From an uncultured Bacteroidales bacterium (GTDB lineage Bacteria; Bacteroidota; Bacteroidia; Bacteroidales; F082), in contig CAJOIF010000007.1 of assembly GCA_905234765.1 (NCBI GenBank), positions 1 through 64,000 of the forward strand: a stretch of 64,000 nucleotides of DNA. The letters run 5' to 3'. The position numbers were made by a program, and so were the translations under genes. The notes under the pieces were generated by a model. That model searched no databases, was not told the DNA's origin, and worked only from the letters and a program-made list of their open reading frames with translations. Below, piece after piece: positions 52,570-61,303 of the stretch (the first letter of the stretch is position 1; every line of letters begins with the position of its first letter).

Positions 52570-53826
52570 ATGGTAAACATCGATCAAATCAATTTTGAAA
52601 ACAAACGCGTGGTCATCCGCGTCGATTTCAATGTCCCGTTGGACGACAATTTCAACATTACCGACGACACCCGCATGCGTGCTGCCTTGCCCACCATCAA
52701 CAAGGTTTTGAACGACAATGGCATGGTGGTGTTGATGTCGCACCTCGGTCGCCCGAAGAAGAACCCCGACCCGAAGTTCTCTATCAAGCCTATTATCAAG
52801 CACTTGGAAGAACTATTGGGTCGTCCTGTGCAGTTTGCTGAAGACTGCATGAAAGCCGCCGACCAGGTCGCTGCCTTGAAACCCGGTGAAGTGTTGGTGC
52901 TTGAAAACCTGCGTTTCTATGCCGAGGAAGAAGGCAAGCCGCGTGGCATCGAGAAAGGCGAAGAGGGCTACGACGACGCCAAGAAAGCCGTCAAAGCCTC
53001 ACAAAAAGAGTTCACCAAGACACTGGCCAGCTATGGCGAGTATTACATCAACGACGCCTTTGGCACCGCCCACCGCGCCCATGCCTCAACGGCTTTGATT
53101 GCCGACTACTTCGATGCCGACCACAAGATGTTCGGTTACCTGATGGGCAAGGAAGTGGCTGCCGTCAACAAGGTGATGAACGACATCCAACATCCTTTTA
53201 CTGCTATTATGGGTGGCTCGAAGGTCTCAACGAAGATCGAAATCATCGAGAACTTGCTCACCAAGGTCGACAACCTTATCCTTTGTGGTGGCATGACCTA
53301 CACCTTCAAGCGTGCCTTGGGTGGCCATATCGGCAACTCCATCTGCGAAGAGGATAAGCTTGACCTCGCTCTGGACATCCTCGCCAAAGCTAAGGAAAAA
53401 GGCGTCAATCTCGTTTTGGCTGTTGACTGCGTGGTGGGCAATAAGTTCGCCAACGATGCTGACACTCAAGTCGTTGACCCGATGGACATCCCCGAAGGTT
53501 GGGAAGGCATGGACATTGGTCCGAAGACTCGCGAACTCTTTGCCAATGTCATCAAAGGCTCGAAGACTATCCTGTGGAATGGTCCTTGCGGCGTATTTGA
53601 GTTCGACACGTTCGCCGTGGGTTCCAAAGCCATTGCAGAGGCCATTGCCGAAGCTACTAAAGATGGTGCTTTTTCGCTCATCGGTGGCGGCGACTCTGTG
53701 GCTTGTATCAACAAGTTCGGTCTTGCTGACCAAGTTTCCTACGTCTCCACTGGCGGCGGTGCCCTTCTCGAGGCCATCGAAGGCAAGGAACTGCCTGGCA
53801 TTGCAGCGATTAAGATTAAGAAGTAA
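52570..53826 (+). CDS. pgk: Phosphoglycerate kinase
   Basis: Glycolytic enzyme making ATP and 3-phosphoglycerate. The 418-aa protein begins [13 protein letters not shown], has SHLGRPK near residue 57, and the C-terminal nucleotide site with GPCGVFEFD and GGGDSVA. Full length and canonical. Likely transcribed with the lipid-kinase gene. Confidence 0.97.
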   Translation: MVNIDQINFENKRVVIRVDFNVPLDDNFNITDDTRMRAALPTINKVLNDNGMVVLMSHLGRPKKNPDPKFSIKPIIKHLEELLGRPVQFAEDCMKAADQVAALKPGEVLVLENLRFYAEEEGKPRGIEKGEEGYDDAKKAVKASQKEFTKTLASYGEYYINDAFGTAHRAHASTALIADYFDADHKMFGYLMGKEVAAVNKVMNDIQHPFTAIMGGSKVSTKIEIIENLLTKVDNLILCGGMTYTFKRALGGHIGNSICEEDKLDLALDILAKAKEKGVNLVLAVDCVVGNKFANDADTQVVDPMDIPEGWEGMDIGPKTRELFANVIKGSKTILWNGPCGVFEFDTFAVGSKAIAEAIAEATKDGAFSLIGGGDSVACINKFGLADQVSYVSTGGGALLEAIEGKELPGIAAIKIKK

Positions 53827-53841
53827 GTATTAACAATAACT

Positions 53842-53929
53842 CGCTTCGCGTCACTGCGAGGTACGAAGCAGTCCAGGTAGCTTAATTTCTGGATTGCTTC
53901 GTCATTCTTCCTTGCAATGACGCAAAGCG
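53842..53929. repeat. Inverted pair of GCGTCAYTGCGAGG-type repeats
   Basis: CGCTTCGCGTCACTGCGAGG and the rest of the arm to 53877 face an inverted, diverged copy at 53889-53929 (GGATTGCTTCGTCATTC and AATGACGCAAAGCG). Related to the in-frame repeat at 35715-35752. It fills the gap between pgk and the beta-helix gene. Confidence 0.8.
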
Positions 53930-53945
53930 GCAGCGAAAAACAACA

Positions 53946-55394
53946 ATGAAAAAACTATTATTATCGGCATTTCTACTGATTTCTTGGTCGATGCTGAATG
54001 CTCAATGGGTGAGCCCGGGCAATGGAACAACCTATACCCTGCCTGATTTGGTGACAGCCTCCAATGGCGTCGTTACCCAAGAAGGAACTGTGTTTTCCAT
54101 TAACAATGACATCACTATAGCACCAAACGATGTCTTGAAAATCGACAACCAGGTCTCCAGAATCGACGCTGGCAACGTGCTCATCACTATTCAAGGGTCT
54201 ATGGTTTGTGTCAATACGATCAGGGTGAAATTCTACGGTACCATGACAGAACATTTCGGCATGCGGTTTGAGAATGCTACGGATTGCGAGTTGAAGACCT
54301 TATATTTCAGCGATGGAGCCGGTATTCAAGTTATTGAATCAGATGTGGATTTCATCGATTGCAAGTTTGTGTATTTCACCCGCGACTATTGTAATTCTGT
54401 CATCAACTTCATGAACTGCAACCCTTTGATAGAGGATTGCTATTTTCTCTTGAATGAAGGCGCGGCCATCGGCTCACCTGCCAATGGACAAGGCTCTCCT
54501 CGAATCATGAATTGCCAGTTTGATTCCAATGTGAATGGTAGCAACAACCCACAGATCAACCTAGGTCCTGGCAGTGAAGACACGATTTTCATTGTGGGCA
54601 ACGAAATTGACGGTACCTATGCGTCATGGCATGCGGGAGGCATCACGGTTTCCGATCTAATGGGAATTGGGTCTACCAATGTTGTCCTGAAAAACAACAT
54701 AATTAAAGAGGGCCGCTACGGATATAACCAACAAGGACAAACCATTTCTTCTGTCATCCTTGACAACCAGTTCATCAATAATTATCACGAAGACAACCCC
54801 ATGAACGGAGGCAGTGGCATCAGCATCTATGGTTATTCCACCAATTGCAAGGCCATTATCCGTAACAATACCATCACAGGTAATTTATGGGGCATCACGG
54901 CTATCTATCTCGACGACATCGACCTTGGAACAGAAGACGATTGGGGCAACAACACAATCAAAGACAACGGCAATGGTGGCGTGATCTATGACTTGTATAA
55001 CAACTCCGCTTGCAACATCACCGCTGTAGGCAACAATTGGGGAACCAGCAATGTGAATGTGATTGAAGAACATATCTTCCATCAATACGACAACCCCGAA
55101 TTTGGTTTTGTCAATTATATTCCCTTTGTCGACATTGATGCCATTGATGAGGCTGCATCCATATGTATCGAAGTCACGCCCAATCCGGTCACAAATGGCA
55201 GCTTCACCCTGACCACAAACGAAGAAACACCCTCTGAACTAATGATATACAACCTACACGGACAATGCGTGAGATCGCAACGTCTTACAGGTAAAAACAA
55301 TATCATTGAAGTGAGTGATTTGAATAGCGGCCTCTATTTCATCGAAATAAGATGTGCCGAAAAAAAACTGACTAAAAAGCTTATCATACGATAA
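53946..55394 (+). CDS. Secreted parallel beta-helix protein with T9SS sorting domain
   Basis: 482 aa with a signal peptide (ending LNAQ). The central part has repeated turn units (for example FINNYHEDNPM, IIRNNTITGNLWG) like right-handed parallel beta-helix proteins, which often bind or cut polysaccharides. No catalytic set is evident. The C-terminus is a T9SS domain: EVTPNPVTNGSFTLTT, SGLYFIEI and basic end KKLTKKLIIR. The Card1-like gene follows 3 nt after the stop. Confidence 0.82.
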   Translation: MKKLLLSAFLLISWSMLNAQWVSPGNGTTYTLPDLVTASNGVVTQEGTVFSINNDITIAPNDVLKIDNQVSRIDAGNVLITIQGSMVCVNTIRVKFYGTMTEHFGMRFENATDCELKTLYFSDGAGIQVIESDVDFIDCKFVYFTRDYCNSVINFMNCNPLIEDCYFLLNEGAAIGSPANGQGSPRIMNCQFDSNVNGSNNPQINLGPGSEDTIFIVGNEIDGTYASWHAGGITVSDLMGIGSTNVVLKNNIIKEGRYGYNQQGQTISSVILDNQFINNYHEDNPMNGGSGISIYGYSTNCKAIIRNNTITGNLWGITAIYLDDIDLGTEDDWGNNTIKDNGNGGVIYDLYNNSACNITAVGNNWGTSNVNVIEEHIFHQYDNPEFGFVNYIPFVDIDAIDEAASICIEVTPNPVTNGSFTLTTNEETPSELMIYNLHGQCVRSQRLTGKNNIIEVSDLNSGLYFIEIRCAEKKLTKKLIIR

Positions 55395-55397
55395 ATT

Positions 55398-56558
55398 ATG
55401 TCCAAAACCATAGTCAATATCATAGACAAAACCAACCCGATGCCGGCTTACCTTTTCACTAAGGAGTATTACCAAGACGGCGACGAGTTGCTCTTCATTT
55501 CCACAGCAGAAGAAGCCGACTGCATAGACCTTTTGGCCAAACAGTTGGAAGTAGATGACATGCTTGTGAAGAGAATCATCATCAACCGCTACCAAGACAA
55601 TTTGCTTTATGAGCGCATTTGCCGAACCATCAAGAGCAGTTTGGAATCGGAGAAACAATATTATCTCAACCTGGCGGGCGGCAACCGTTACATGACGCTC
55701 TCTGTGCAGCATGTCTTCGAAGAGTTCAACACTTTGTTTTTCTATACGCAAACCCGTGAAAACCAGATTGTAAAGACCATCTTCGATAACAGCATCTATG
55801 ACGATGACGACGAGGTGTTTCCCGTCCAACACCGAATGACGTTGAAAGAATATTTTGGCCTTTACGGACTGCAAAGCGACGTGGATGAACCCCGTAAACA
55901 AGTAAAGGAAACCGCTTTTTCACAGCATCTTTTCACCATGTTCTCGCAAAATATGTTCGGCCAAGGCGACTATCAGGTGATGGAGATTTTGCGTGAGAAA
56001 TACCGCAACTGGAAGTTTCTCATCATTTCAGAAGTGGAGAATCCGCATAAAGAGTACATGACACCTATCCCGAACTTGAGCAAGTTCTTGCATTACATTG
56101 GCTTCACTCCTGAAAGGCCAGGTTCACTGCAAAGCTATGAAATAGAATACCTTACGGGAGGTTGGTTTGAGGAATATGTCTATGCTTTGATCAAAAATGT
56201 GCTGCAACCTGATGACATTGCCATGGGTGTGCACATATCCAACGGCATCATCAAGCATAACAATGAGTTGGATGTGTGCTTTATGAAAGCCAACAAACTG
56301 TTTGTCATCGAATGCAAGACAGGTGTGACCAGCGAAAGCCTCTTTAATGAGATTGTCTACAAGGTTTGCGCCTTGAAGGAAGTACTTTTAGGCACTAGCA
56401 ATTCCTACATCTTTTCGCTCAAGAAAGATCACAAAGGCAGCTGGAAAAAGACAGCGAAATATATGGGTATCACTTTCTGTGACTGGCTGAATCTCACCAA
56501 GCCTGAAAACTTGAAACACATCCTGAATGAGATGAATCGGATTGCGAAAGAGAAGTGA
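55398..56558 (+). CDS. Card1/Can2-like CARF-domain PD-(D/E)xK nuclease (DUF1887-like)
   Basis: 386 aa. Residues about 1-150 look like a CARF Rossmann domain, which binds cyclic oligoadenylate; NLAGGNRYMT (91-100) is the ligand-loop-type motif. A winged-helix-like linker follows (about 165-240). The C-terminus has the nuclease block GGWFEEY (254-260), D292 (NELDV) and ECK (E305, K307), which lines up with Treponema Card1 residues D294, E308 and K310. Card1 is activated by cA4 and nicks ssDNA and ssRNA in type III CRISPR immunity. No CRISPR array or cas10 is in the window. It overlaps the convergent carboxypeptidase gene by 65 nt. Confidence 0.85.
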   Translation: MSKTIVNIIDKTNPMPAYLFTKEYYQDGDELLFISTAEEADCIDLLAKQLEVDDMLVKRIIINRYQDNLLYERICRTIKSSLESEKQYYLNLAGGNRYMTLSVQHVFEEFNTLFFYTQTRENQIVKTIFDNSIYDDDDEVFPVQHRMTLKEYFGLYGLQSDVDEPRKQVKETAFSQHLFTMFSQNMFGQGDYQVMEILREKYRNWKFLIISEVENPHKEYMTPIPNLSKFLHYIGFTPERPGSLQSYEIEYLTGGWFEEYVYALIKNVLQPDDIAMGVHISNGIIKHNNELDVCFMKANKLFVIECKTGVTSESLFNEIVYKVCALKEVLLGTSNSYIFSLKKDHKGSWKKTAKYMGITFCDWLNLTKPENLKHILNEMNRIAKEK

Positions 56559-57420
56559 TTTCCATCTTCACTTTCTGTCCGAAAACTATAGTACGATTAT
56601 CCGAAAAATGTCCTGCCGGAAAACCGAAGCAGAACGGATAATCGTATTCTTTTACAGCATCAGCAATCACTTCCTCGACACTTTGTCCGAAGGGATCTGG
56701 GTTGTCGTGGATTTGGGTCAAACCACCTACCACAAGTGCTTTTAAATTTGTCAACTTTCCTGCACGTTTCAAAGCGCGCATCATACGGTCGATATGGTAG
56801 ATGTACTCGTCCACTTCTTCGATGAACAAGACTTTTCCATCCGTTTCAGGAAAAGAATCGGAACCTATCATGCTGTACAAAACAGACAAGTTTCCGCCAA
56901 TAATCTCACCTTCCACTTGACCTTTTCGGTTGAGCGAATGTGACGTAAACTCATATTTCAAAGGCTTACCCATCACGGCATCAAACAAGGATTGTTTTGC
57001 GTCAATAGTCTTGTTTTCAAAACAATATGGCATCGAAGCATGGATACTAGGACAACCCAAACGATTCATCTTGCCATGAAAAACAGTAGTGTCGCTGAAG
57101 CCTATTATCCATTTTGGATGCTGTAAAAATTTGGAAAAATCCAGCTTGTCGATAATATGGACACTACCATAACCTCCTCGGGCTAACCAAATGGCATCGA
57201 TATTTTCATCATCCATGTATTCTTGAATAACAGCAGCCCGGAACTTGTCATCGCCTGCAAAGATATGATGTACTTCAAAAAGTCTGTCGTCATAAATGAG
57301 AACGAAGCCTTGCTCTTTCAACCAATTAATGGCATACTGCATTTCTTCTCTTGTCACTTTTCGTGCGGGAGCAGCAATGGCCACTTTGGAGCCTTGATGT
57401 AAATAAGGTATCTGTTTCAT
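56494..57420 (-). CDS. LD-carboxypeptidase (S66 family)
   Basis: 308 aa peptidoglycan tetrapeptide carboxypeptidase-like protein. It has the RGGYG motif, the catalytic Ser in GFSDTT near residue 108, Glu in FIEEVDE and His in FPAGH near 273, the S66 Ser-Glu-His set. No signal peptide, so it acts in the cytoplasm in wall recycling. The last about 20 residues (SLSQSDSSHSGCVSS) lie in DNA shared with the Card1-like gene and look unlike family ends. Confidence 0.9.
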   Translation of the reverse strand: MKQIPYLHQGSKVAIAAPARKVTREEMQYAINWLKEQGFVLIYDDRLFEVHHIFAGDDKFRAAVIQEYMDDENIDAIWLARGGYGSVHIIDKLDFSKFLQHPKWIIGFSDTTVFHGKMNRLGCPSIHASMPYCFENKTIDAKQSLFDAVMGKPLKYEFTSHSLNRKGQVEGEIIGGNLSVLYSMIGSDSFPETDGKVLFIEEVDEYIYHIDRMMRALKRAGKLTNLKALVVGGLTQIHDNPDPFGQSVEEVIADAVKEYDYPFCFGFPAGHFSDNRTIVFGQKVKMEITSLSQSDSSHSGCVSSFQAW

Positions 57421-57450
57421 TCACTGATGATTTCATTTTCATCCAAGGCC

Positions 57451-58923
57451 TTATTTCACTTCCTTACCTTGATCGTAAGTGATGGTGAAATACAATTCGC
57501 CCGTTTCCAAGTATTTCTTCCAGTCGCCATGTTTTACGCCAGCGACATATTTCTGTATTTCACGCAGTTTTCCGTTTTCATAATAGAAGAAATGCTCTCC
57601 GTCGGGATAACCTGCATTGAAACTGCCTCTGAAAGCCATTTTGTCGTTATCATAATATGACACCCACTCCCCCACTTGCTTGTCATTACGGTATTCGCCT
57701 TGCGTGCGCATGTCACCGATTTGCTCGGTCCATTTGCCGTTTTTCATGCCATCGAAATAGGTGCCAGTGACGATAGTGTTTCCCCTTGAGTCATACTCCG
57801 TATAAGGACCATTCGGAGTGCCTTTGAAGAACTGTTCCTCAATCTGTTTCTGCCCGTTGTCGTAGTACCAGATCCAAATGCCATCAGGCTCGCCCTCTTG
57901 GTAAGTACCGATTTCTTGTATTGTACCATTTTGGTAGTAGAACTTCCATTCACCAGAGCGTTTGCCATCAGTGAAAAGACCTTCTGCGCGTAAGGTGCTG
58001 TCAGGGTAAAACTCCTTATAATATCCACGGCGCTTGCCATCGGTATCCACAATGCCTTGTCCCACTAAAATGCCTTTTTGATAGGTTTGCGAATTGATCA
58101 CATTACCTTTTTCGTCAAACTCACGCCAAACACCTTCGCGCTTACCATCACGGAACGAGGCTTCGCGTTTCACTTTGCCATTGGGATAATATTCATGTTG
58201 CACAATGAGTGGCTTTTGTTCGCTTTCCAAAGTCTGTTCAACATCATTGACATACTTGACAATTTTCTTCAGGTTGCCTTTCTCATCGTATTCCTTATAG
58301 AATCCATTTCGTAAGCCATGACTATAGTAGCATTCCGTATGCACAGTCCAGTCATCAAAAAAAGTCTTCCAATAGCCATGTTTCTTACCTTCACGATCAT
58401 AACGATTCACTGGCTCGCGTGTCATCACAAAGCCTTTCCTGTAAGTGATGATTTCTTTCAACAAACCTGTTGTGTCAAAAACTGGCGAAACATCTTCCTC
58501 CAATCCATTGACAAAGTTTACGGTCTGTAAAACGTGACCTTTTCTATCGGTCCTTCTCCCCTCACCCGACCTTACATCATTCACAAACGGTTCCATCATA
58601 ATTTCAGTTTCACTAAAAGTGAAACGAGGTCCATTTTTCAAATCTTTCTTGTAGTTTACGATTAAAGAAGTATCTCCTATCTCAGAGAAGAACACCCAAG
58701 TGCTGTCCAACAAGAAATCCGTACGTCTTCCGATGGACTTCAACTGGCCGCTTTCATAGTAGGTTTTCCAAAGACCATCCGGACGACCATCACGCAACAA
58801 TCCTTCACTTGCCACTTGACCTCCAGGATAGGTAAAGGTCTGGTATCCAGTCTGACACAACAAATCAAGACTAAAACACAAGACTATGAAAACCAAACAT
58901 ATAACGCTTAATACTCGTTTCAT
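57451..58923 (-). CDS. Secreted MORN-repeat protein
   Basis: 490 aa with a signal peptide. It is built of about a dozen MORN_2/YwqK-type repeats, for example YYESGQLKSIG, EYDEKGNLKKIVKY, YYPNGKVKREASFRDGKREGVW, each a short beta-hairpin. Such proteins are secreted or surface-located in Bacteroidota and are often labelled YwqK antitoxin-like; no toxin partner is next to it. It is transcribed away from the AT-rich region at 58985-59500. Confidence 0.8.
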   Translation of the reverse strand: MKRVLSVICLVFIVLCFSLDLLCQTGYQTFTYPGGQVASEGLLRDGRPDGLWKTYYESGQLKSIGRRTDFLLDSTWVFFSEIGDTSLIVNYKKDLKNGPRFTFSETEIMMEPFVNDVRSGEGRRTDRKGHVLQTVNFVNGLEEDVSPVFDTTGLLKEIITYRKGFVMTREPVNRYDREGKKHGYWKTFFDDWTVHTECYYSHGLRNGFYKEYDEKGNLKKIVKYVNDVEQTLESEQKPLIVQHEYYPNGKVKREASFRDGKREGVWREFDEKGNVINSQTYQKGILVGQGIVDTDGKRRGYYKEFYPDSTLRAEGLFTDGKRSGEWKFYYQNGTIQEIGTYQEGEPDGIWIWYYDNGQKQIEEQFFKGTPNGPYTEYDSRGNTIVTGTYFDGMKNGKWTEQIGDMRTQGEYRNDKQVGEWVSYYDNDKMAFRGSFNAGYPDGEHFFYYENGKLREIQKYVAGVKHGDWKKYLETGELYFTITYDQGKEVK

Positions 58924-58930
58924 TTCGATG

Positions 58931-58959
58931 CAAAAATAGGCATTTTCGTTGGATTACAA
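58931..58959 (-). promoter_or_regulatory. Candidate promoter of the MORN gene
   Basis: Minus-strand TTG (58957-58959), an 18-nt spacer and TATTTTTG (58931-58938), just upstream of the ATG. Confidence 0.5.
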
Positions 58960-58984
58960 TCAGCCATTTTCAGAATAGCAAAAA

Positions 58985-59500
58985 CCGTCCCGAAGTTATC
59001 AACACGTCAAATTATCAATATTTCATTTTTGTGATTTTTAATGATTAATTTTTTGAAAAAATGATATGGATGTTGATATGCTTGTGAATTGGTTGAAAAG
59101 TTTTCAATAAAGTTCTTGCATTAATGTTTTTTGATTTGAGATGCTCATTTTTGAAAATATCAAAACACTATTTTTCAGACCCATTTATCTTTTTTCGCTT
59201 ATTCGTTGAAAAATGAAAAAATGGCTAAAATGAGGTTCAAATTTTTAAAATAGTGTTGAATTATACCCCATTTTTTGGTTGAAATCTGTTGATTAAAAAT
59301 GACCTGTTTTTTATACACCTGAATGAAAAAGTTATCAACAAAAATTCTGTTGATAACTCATAAATTATTGATTATTAGATAATTATTTCAAAATTATTGA
59401 AACATAATCAGCGGATAAGTGGTTCAGAAATAGTGGAATATGAAGATGCGGAAAAACGAAAAAGCGTAATTTTGCGTCATCTTTTATCAACAGCGAAAGA
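58985..59500. other. AT-rich gene-free region with DnaA-box-like sites, candidate replication origin
   Basis: About 515 nt of very AT-rich DNA with no gene. TTATCAACA or its complement TGTTGATAA occurs exactly at 58996-59004, 59332-59340, 59348-59356 and 59484-59492. Near matches are TTATCAATA (59012), TGTTGATAT (59071), TGTTGATTA (59287) and TTATACACC (59311). Two copies face each other as GTTATCAACA, 7 nt, TGTTGATAAC. DnaA boxes are TTATNCACA-like, and this one-base variant is used in other bacteria. The region lies between divergent genes. Known Bacteroidota origins and dnaA were not identified here. It could instead hold an operator pair. Confidence 0.45.
59467..59474 (+). promoter_or_regulatory. 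Candidate -7 box for rpiB
   Basis: TAATTTTG matches TAnnTTTG, 27 nt before the chosen rpiB ATG (59502); it supports that start over an upstream ATG at 59397, whose extra 35 codons would include the promoter. Confidence 0.5.
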
Positions 59501-59501
59501 A

Positions 59502-59945
59502 ATGGAAAACATCATCCCCATAGCGAGTGATCATGGCGGCTTCGAGATGAAACAGTATCTCATTGATAAACTGACTGAAGCCGGTTACGAAGTAGATGAT
59601 TATGGCTGTTACGGCCCTGAGAGTGTCGACTATCCTGACATGATCCATCCATTGGCATCGGCTATTGAGGTAGGAAAGTATCCTCTTGGCATCATCCTAT
59701 GCGGAAGCGGTAATGGTGCCCAGATGACGGCCAACCATCATCATAACGTGCGCGCAGCTCTATGCTGGAATGTGGAACTGGCCAAGTTGGCACGTCAGCA
59801 CAACGATGCCAACATTCTTGCCCTGCCTGGACGTTTCATTCCCAATGAATTGGCTTGGGAAATGGTACAGACTTTCCTAAATACAGACTTTGAGGGTGGC
59901 CGTCATAAGAGAAGAGTGGAGAAGATAGAACCTGAAGAACCATGA
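59502..59945 (+). CDS. rpiB: Ribose-5-phosphate isomerase B
   Basis: RpiB of the RpiB/LacAB family interconverts ribose-5-phosphate and ribulose-5-phosphate. From the ATG at 59502 it has 147 aa, the normal length; it begins IIPIASDHGGFEMKQYLIDKL, has GVDYPDMIHPLASAI-type contacts near residue 45 (SVDYPDMIHPLA) and the CGSGNG loop near 70. A longer reading from 59397 adds 35 residues foreign to the family. It is followed by the LutB-like gene with a 4-nt overlap. Confidence 0.93.
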   Translation: MENIIPIASDHGGFEMKQYLIDKLTEAGYEVDDYGCYGPESVDYPDMIHPLASAIEVGKYPLGIILCGSGNGAQMTANHHHNVRAALCWNVELAKLARQHNDANILALPGRFIPNELAWEMVQTFLNTDFEGGRHKRRVEKIEPEEP

Positions 59946-61303
59946 ATGAACCCAAAACCATATTCAATCAAGGTTGTGAAGTAGCTTTCGACGAGGAGCA
60001 TTGGCAAAAAATCAATTATAGCACAGGCTGTTACGAGCAAAACTTCACCAAAGGCAAGGAAAACTACCGCAATCTTGACCTAGAAAAGCAGCGTGCCTAT
60101 ACCCTGCGTAACAAGTCGATGCTGAATCTTGAGAAACTCTTGGTCGATTTCGAGACGCATTTCACCGAAAATGGCGGCAAGGTATTATGGGCTCGCAATG
60201 CCGACGATGCCTTGACAATGATTTTCGACTTGATACGTAAGGAAAAAGCCAATGCCATCACGCGTTCCAATTCCACCATCCTCGATGAGATAGAATTGAA
60301 TGTTTTTTTGGAGCGCAAGAATATCAAGGTGGTGGAGACAGAAATCGGACGTTTCGTGTTGCATACCGCAAAACAGAAATCTTATCATCCGCTATCACCT
60401 TCCATTCATCTCTCCAAGGAGGAAAACAACGCCCTTTTGACTGAGCATTTCAAGTTGAAATCCGATAGTTCCGTCAAGCAGATTGTTAACTTTGTAAGGC
60501 ATGAAGTTGCTGTTGAGAGCAAAGATGTGCCCATTTGTGTTACAGGTGCCAACTTCCTGCTTTCAGAATCAGGAGGTGTGGTGCTCACCGAAAACGAAGG
60601 CAACATACTGAAATCCTCTTCTACAGCAAAGATACATATCGTAGTGGCAGGCATTGCCAAGATGATTCCAAGTATCGACGACTTAAGTGTGCTGCTCCCA
60701 TTGGTGTCATTACATGCCTCGGGACAAAGCATGGCAGCTTGCAATACCATCACCTTTGGTCCGGCCAAGACAGGTAACGGTCCTGAACAGATGTATGTCA
60801 TCCTGCTCGACAACAACCGTTCAGAGTTGCTGTCGCACGAAAAACAGCGCAAGGTGATGTCGTGCATCCATTGCGGTGCCTGTGTGAGTGTATGTCCCAT
60901 ATATAAAAACATTGGAGGCTATTCTTATGGCACCAAACACATTGGTCCGGTGGGCACCGTGATGACGCCTTTGATGGAGGGATTGGAAGAGTACAACCAT
61001 CTTAACTCGGCTTGTTCACTTTGTGGTAAATGTGTCGAAATCTGTCCAGTGAAGATTCCGTTGGATGACTTGATCATAGAAAACAGGCATCTCGCCATTG
61101 ATGAAAAAACGGGCAATTCCAAATACGACACATTAATGAAAGCCATGATTTGGCACTGTAAGTCACGTAAGAAGATGGACAGTCCTTTGTTTTTGAAGAA
61201 ACTGGAAATGAAACGCTTCTTGGGACCGCTTTTCGGAGACCGTCCCATGCCCGAGTTTGCTTCCAAGTCATTCAGTCAGCAGTGGCGCGAGCGTTTTCTA
61301 TAA
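59942..61303 (+). CDS. LutB/LldF-like iron-sulfur protein
   Basis: 453 aa. Residues about 60-270 are a LUD-type domain. Two ferredoxin-type clusters follow, CIHCGACVSVCP near residue 306 and CSLCGKCVEICP near 359, giving two [4Fe-4S] sites. LutB is part of the LutABC L-lactate oxidation complex, but LutA and LutC are absent here, so lactate use is not proved; it may work with another redox partner. Its ATG overlaps the rpiB stop (ATGA). It converges with the reverse transcriptase gene, with a 32-nt 3' overlap. Confidence 0.85.
   Translation: MNEPKTIFNQGCEVAFDEEHWQKINYSTGCYEQNFTKGKENYRNLDLEKQRAYTLRNKSMLNLEKLLVDFETHFTENGGKVLWARNADDALTMIFDLIRKEKANAITRSNSTILDEIELNVFLERKNIKVVETEIGRFVLHTAKQKSYHPLSPSIHLSKEENNALLTEHFKLKSDSSVKQIVNFVRHEVAVESKDVPICVTGANFLLSESGGVVLTENEGNILKSSSTAKIHIVVAGIAKMIPSIDDLSVLLPLVSLHASGQSMAACNTITFGPAKTGNGPEQMYVILLDNNRSELLSHEKQRKVMSCIHCGACVSVCPIYKNIGGYSYGTKHIGPVGTVMTPLMEGLEEYNHLNSACSLCGKCVEICPVKIPLDDLIIENRHLAIDEKTGNSKYDTLMKAMIWHCKSRKKMDSPLFLKKLEMKRFLGPLFGDRPMPEFASKSFSQQWRERFL

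Noticed and set aside
53821..53945. Insertion sequence between pgk and the beta-helix gene
   Set aside because: No transposase is present; the DNA is a pair of short dispersed repeats.
59397..59501. 35-codon N-terminal extension of rpiB
   Set aside because: The extension is unlike RpiB and contains the likely promoter; the ATG at 59502 gives the normal protein.
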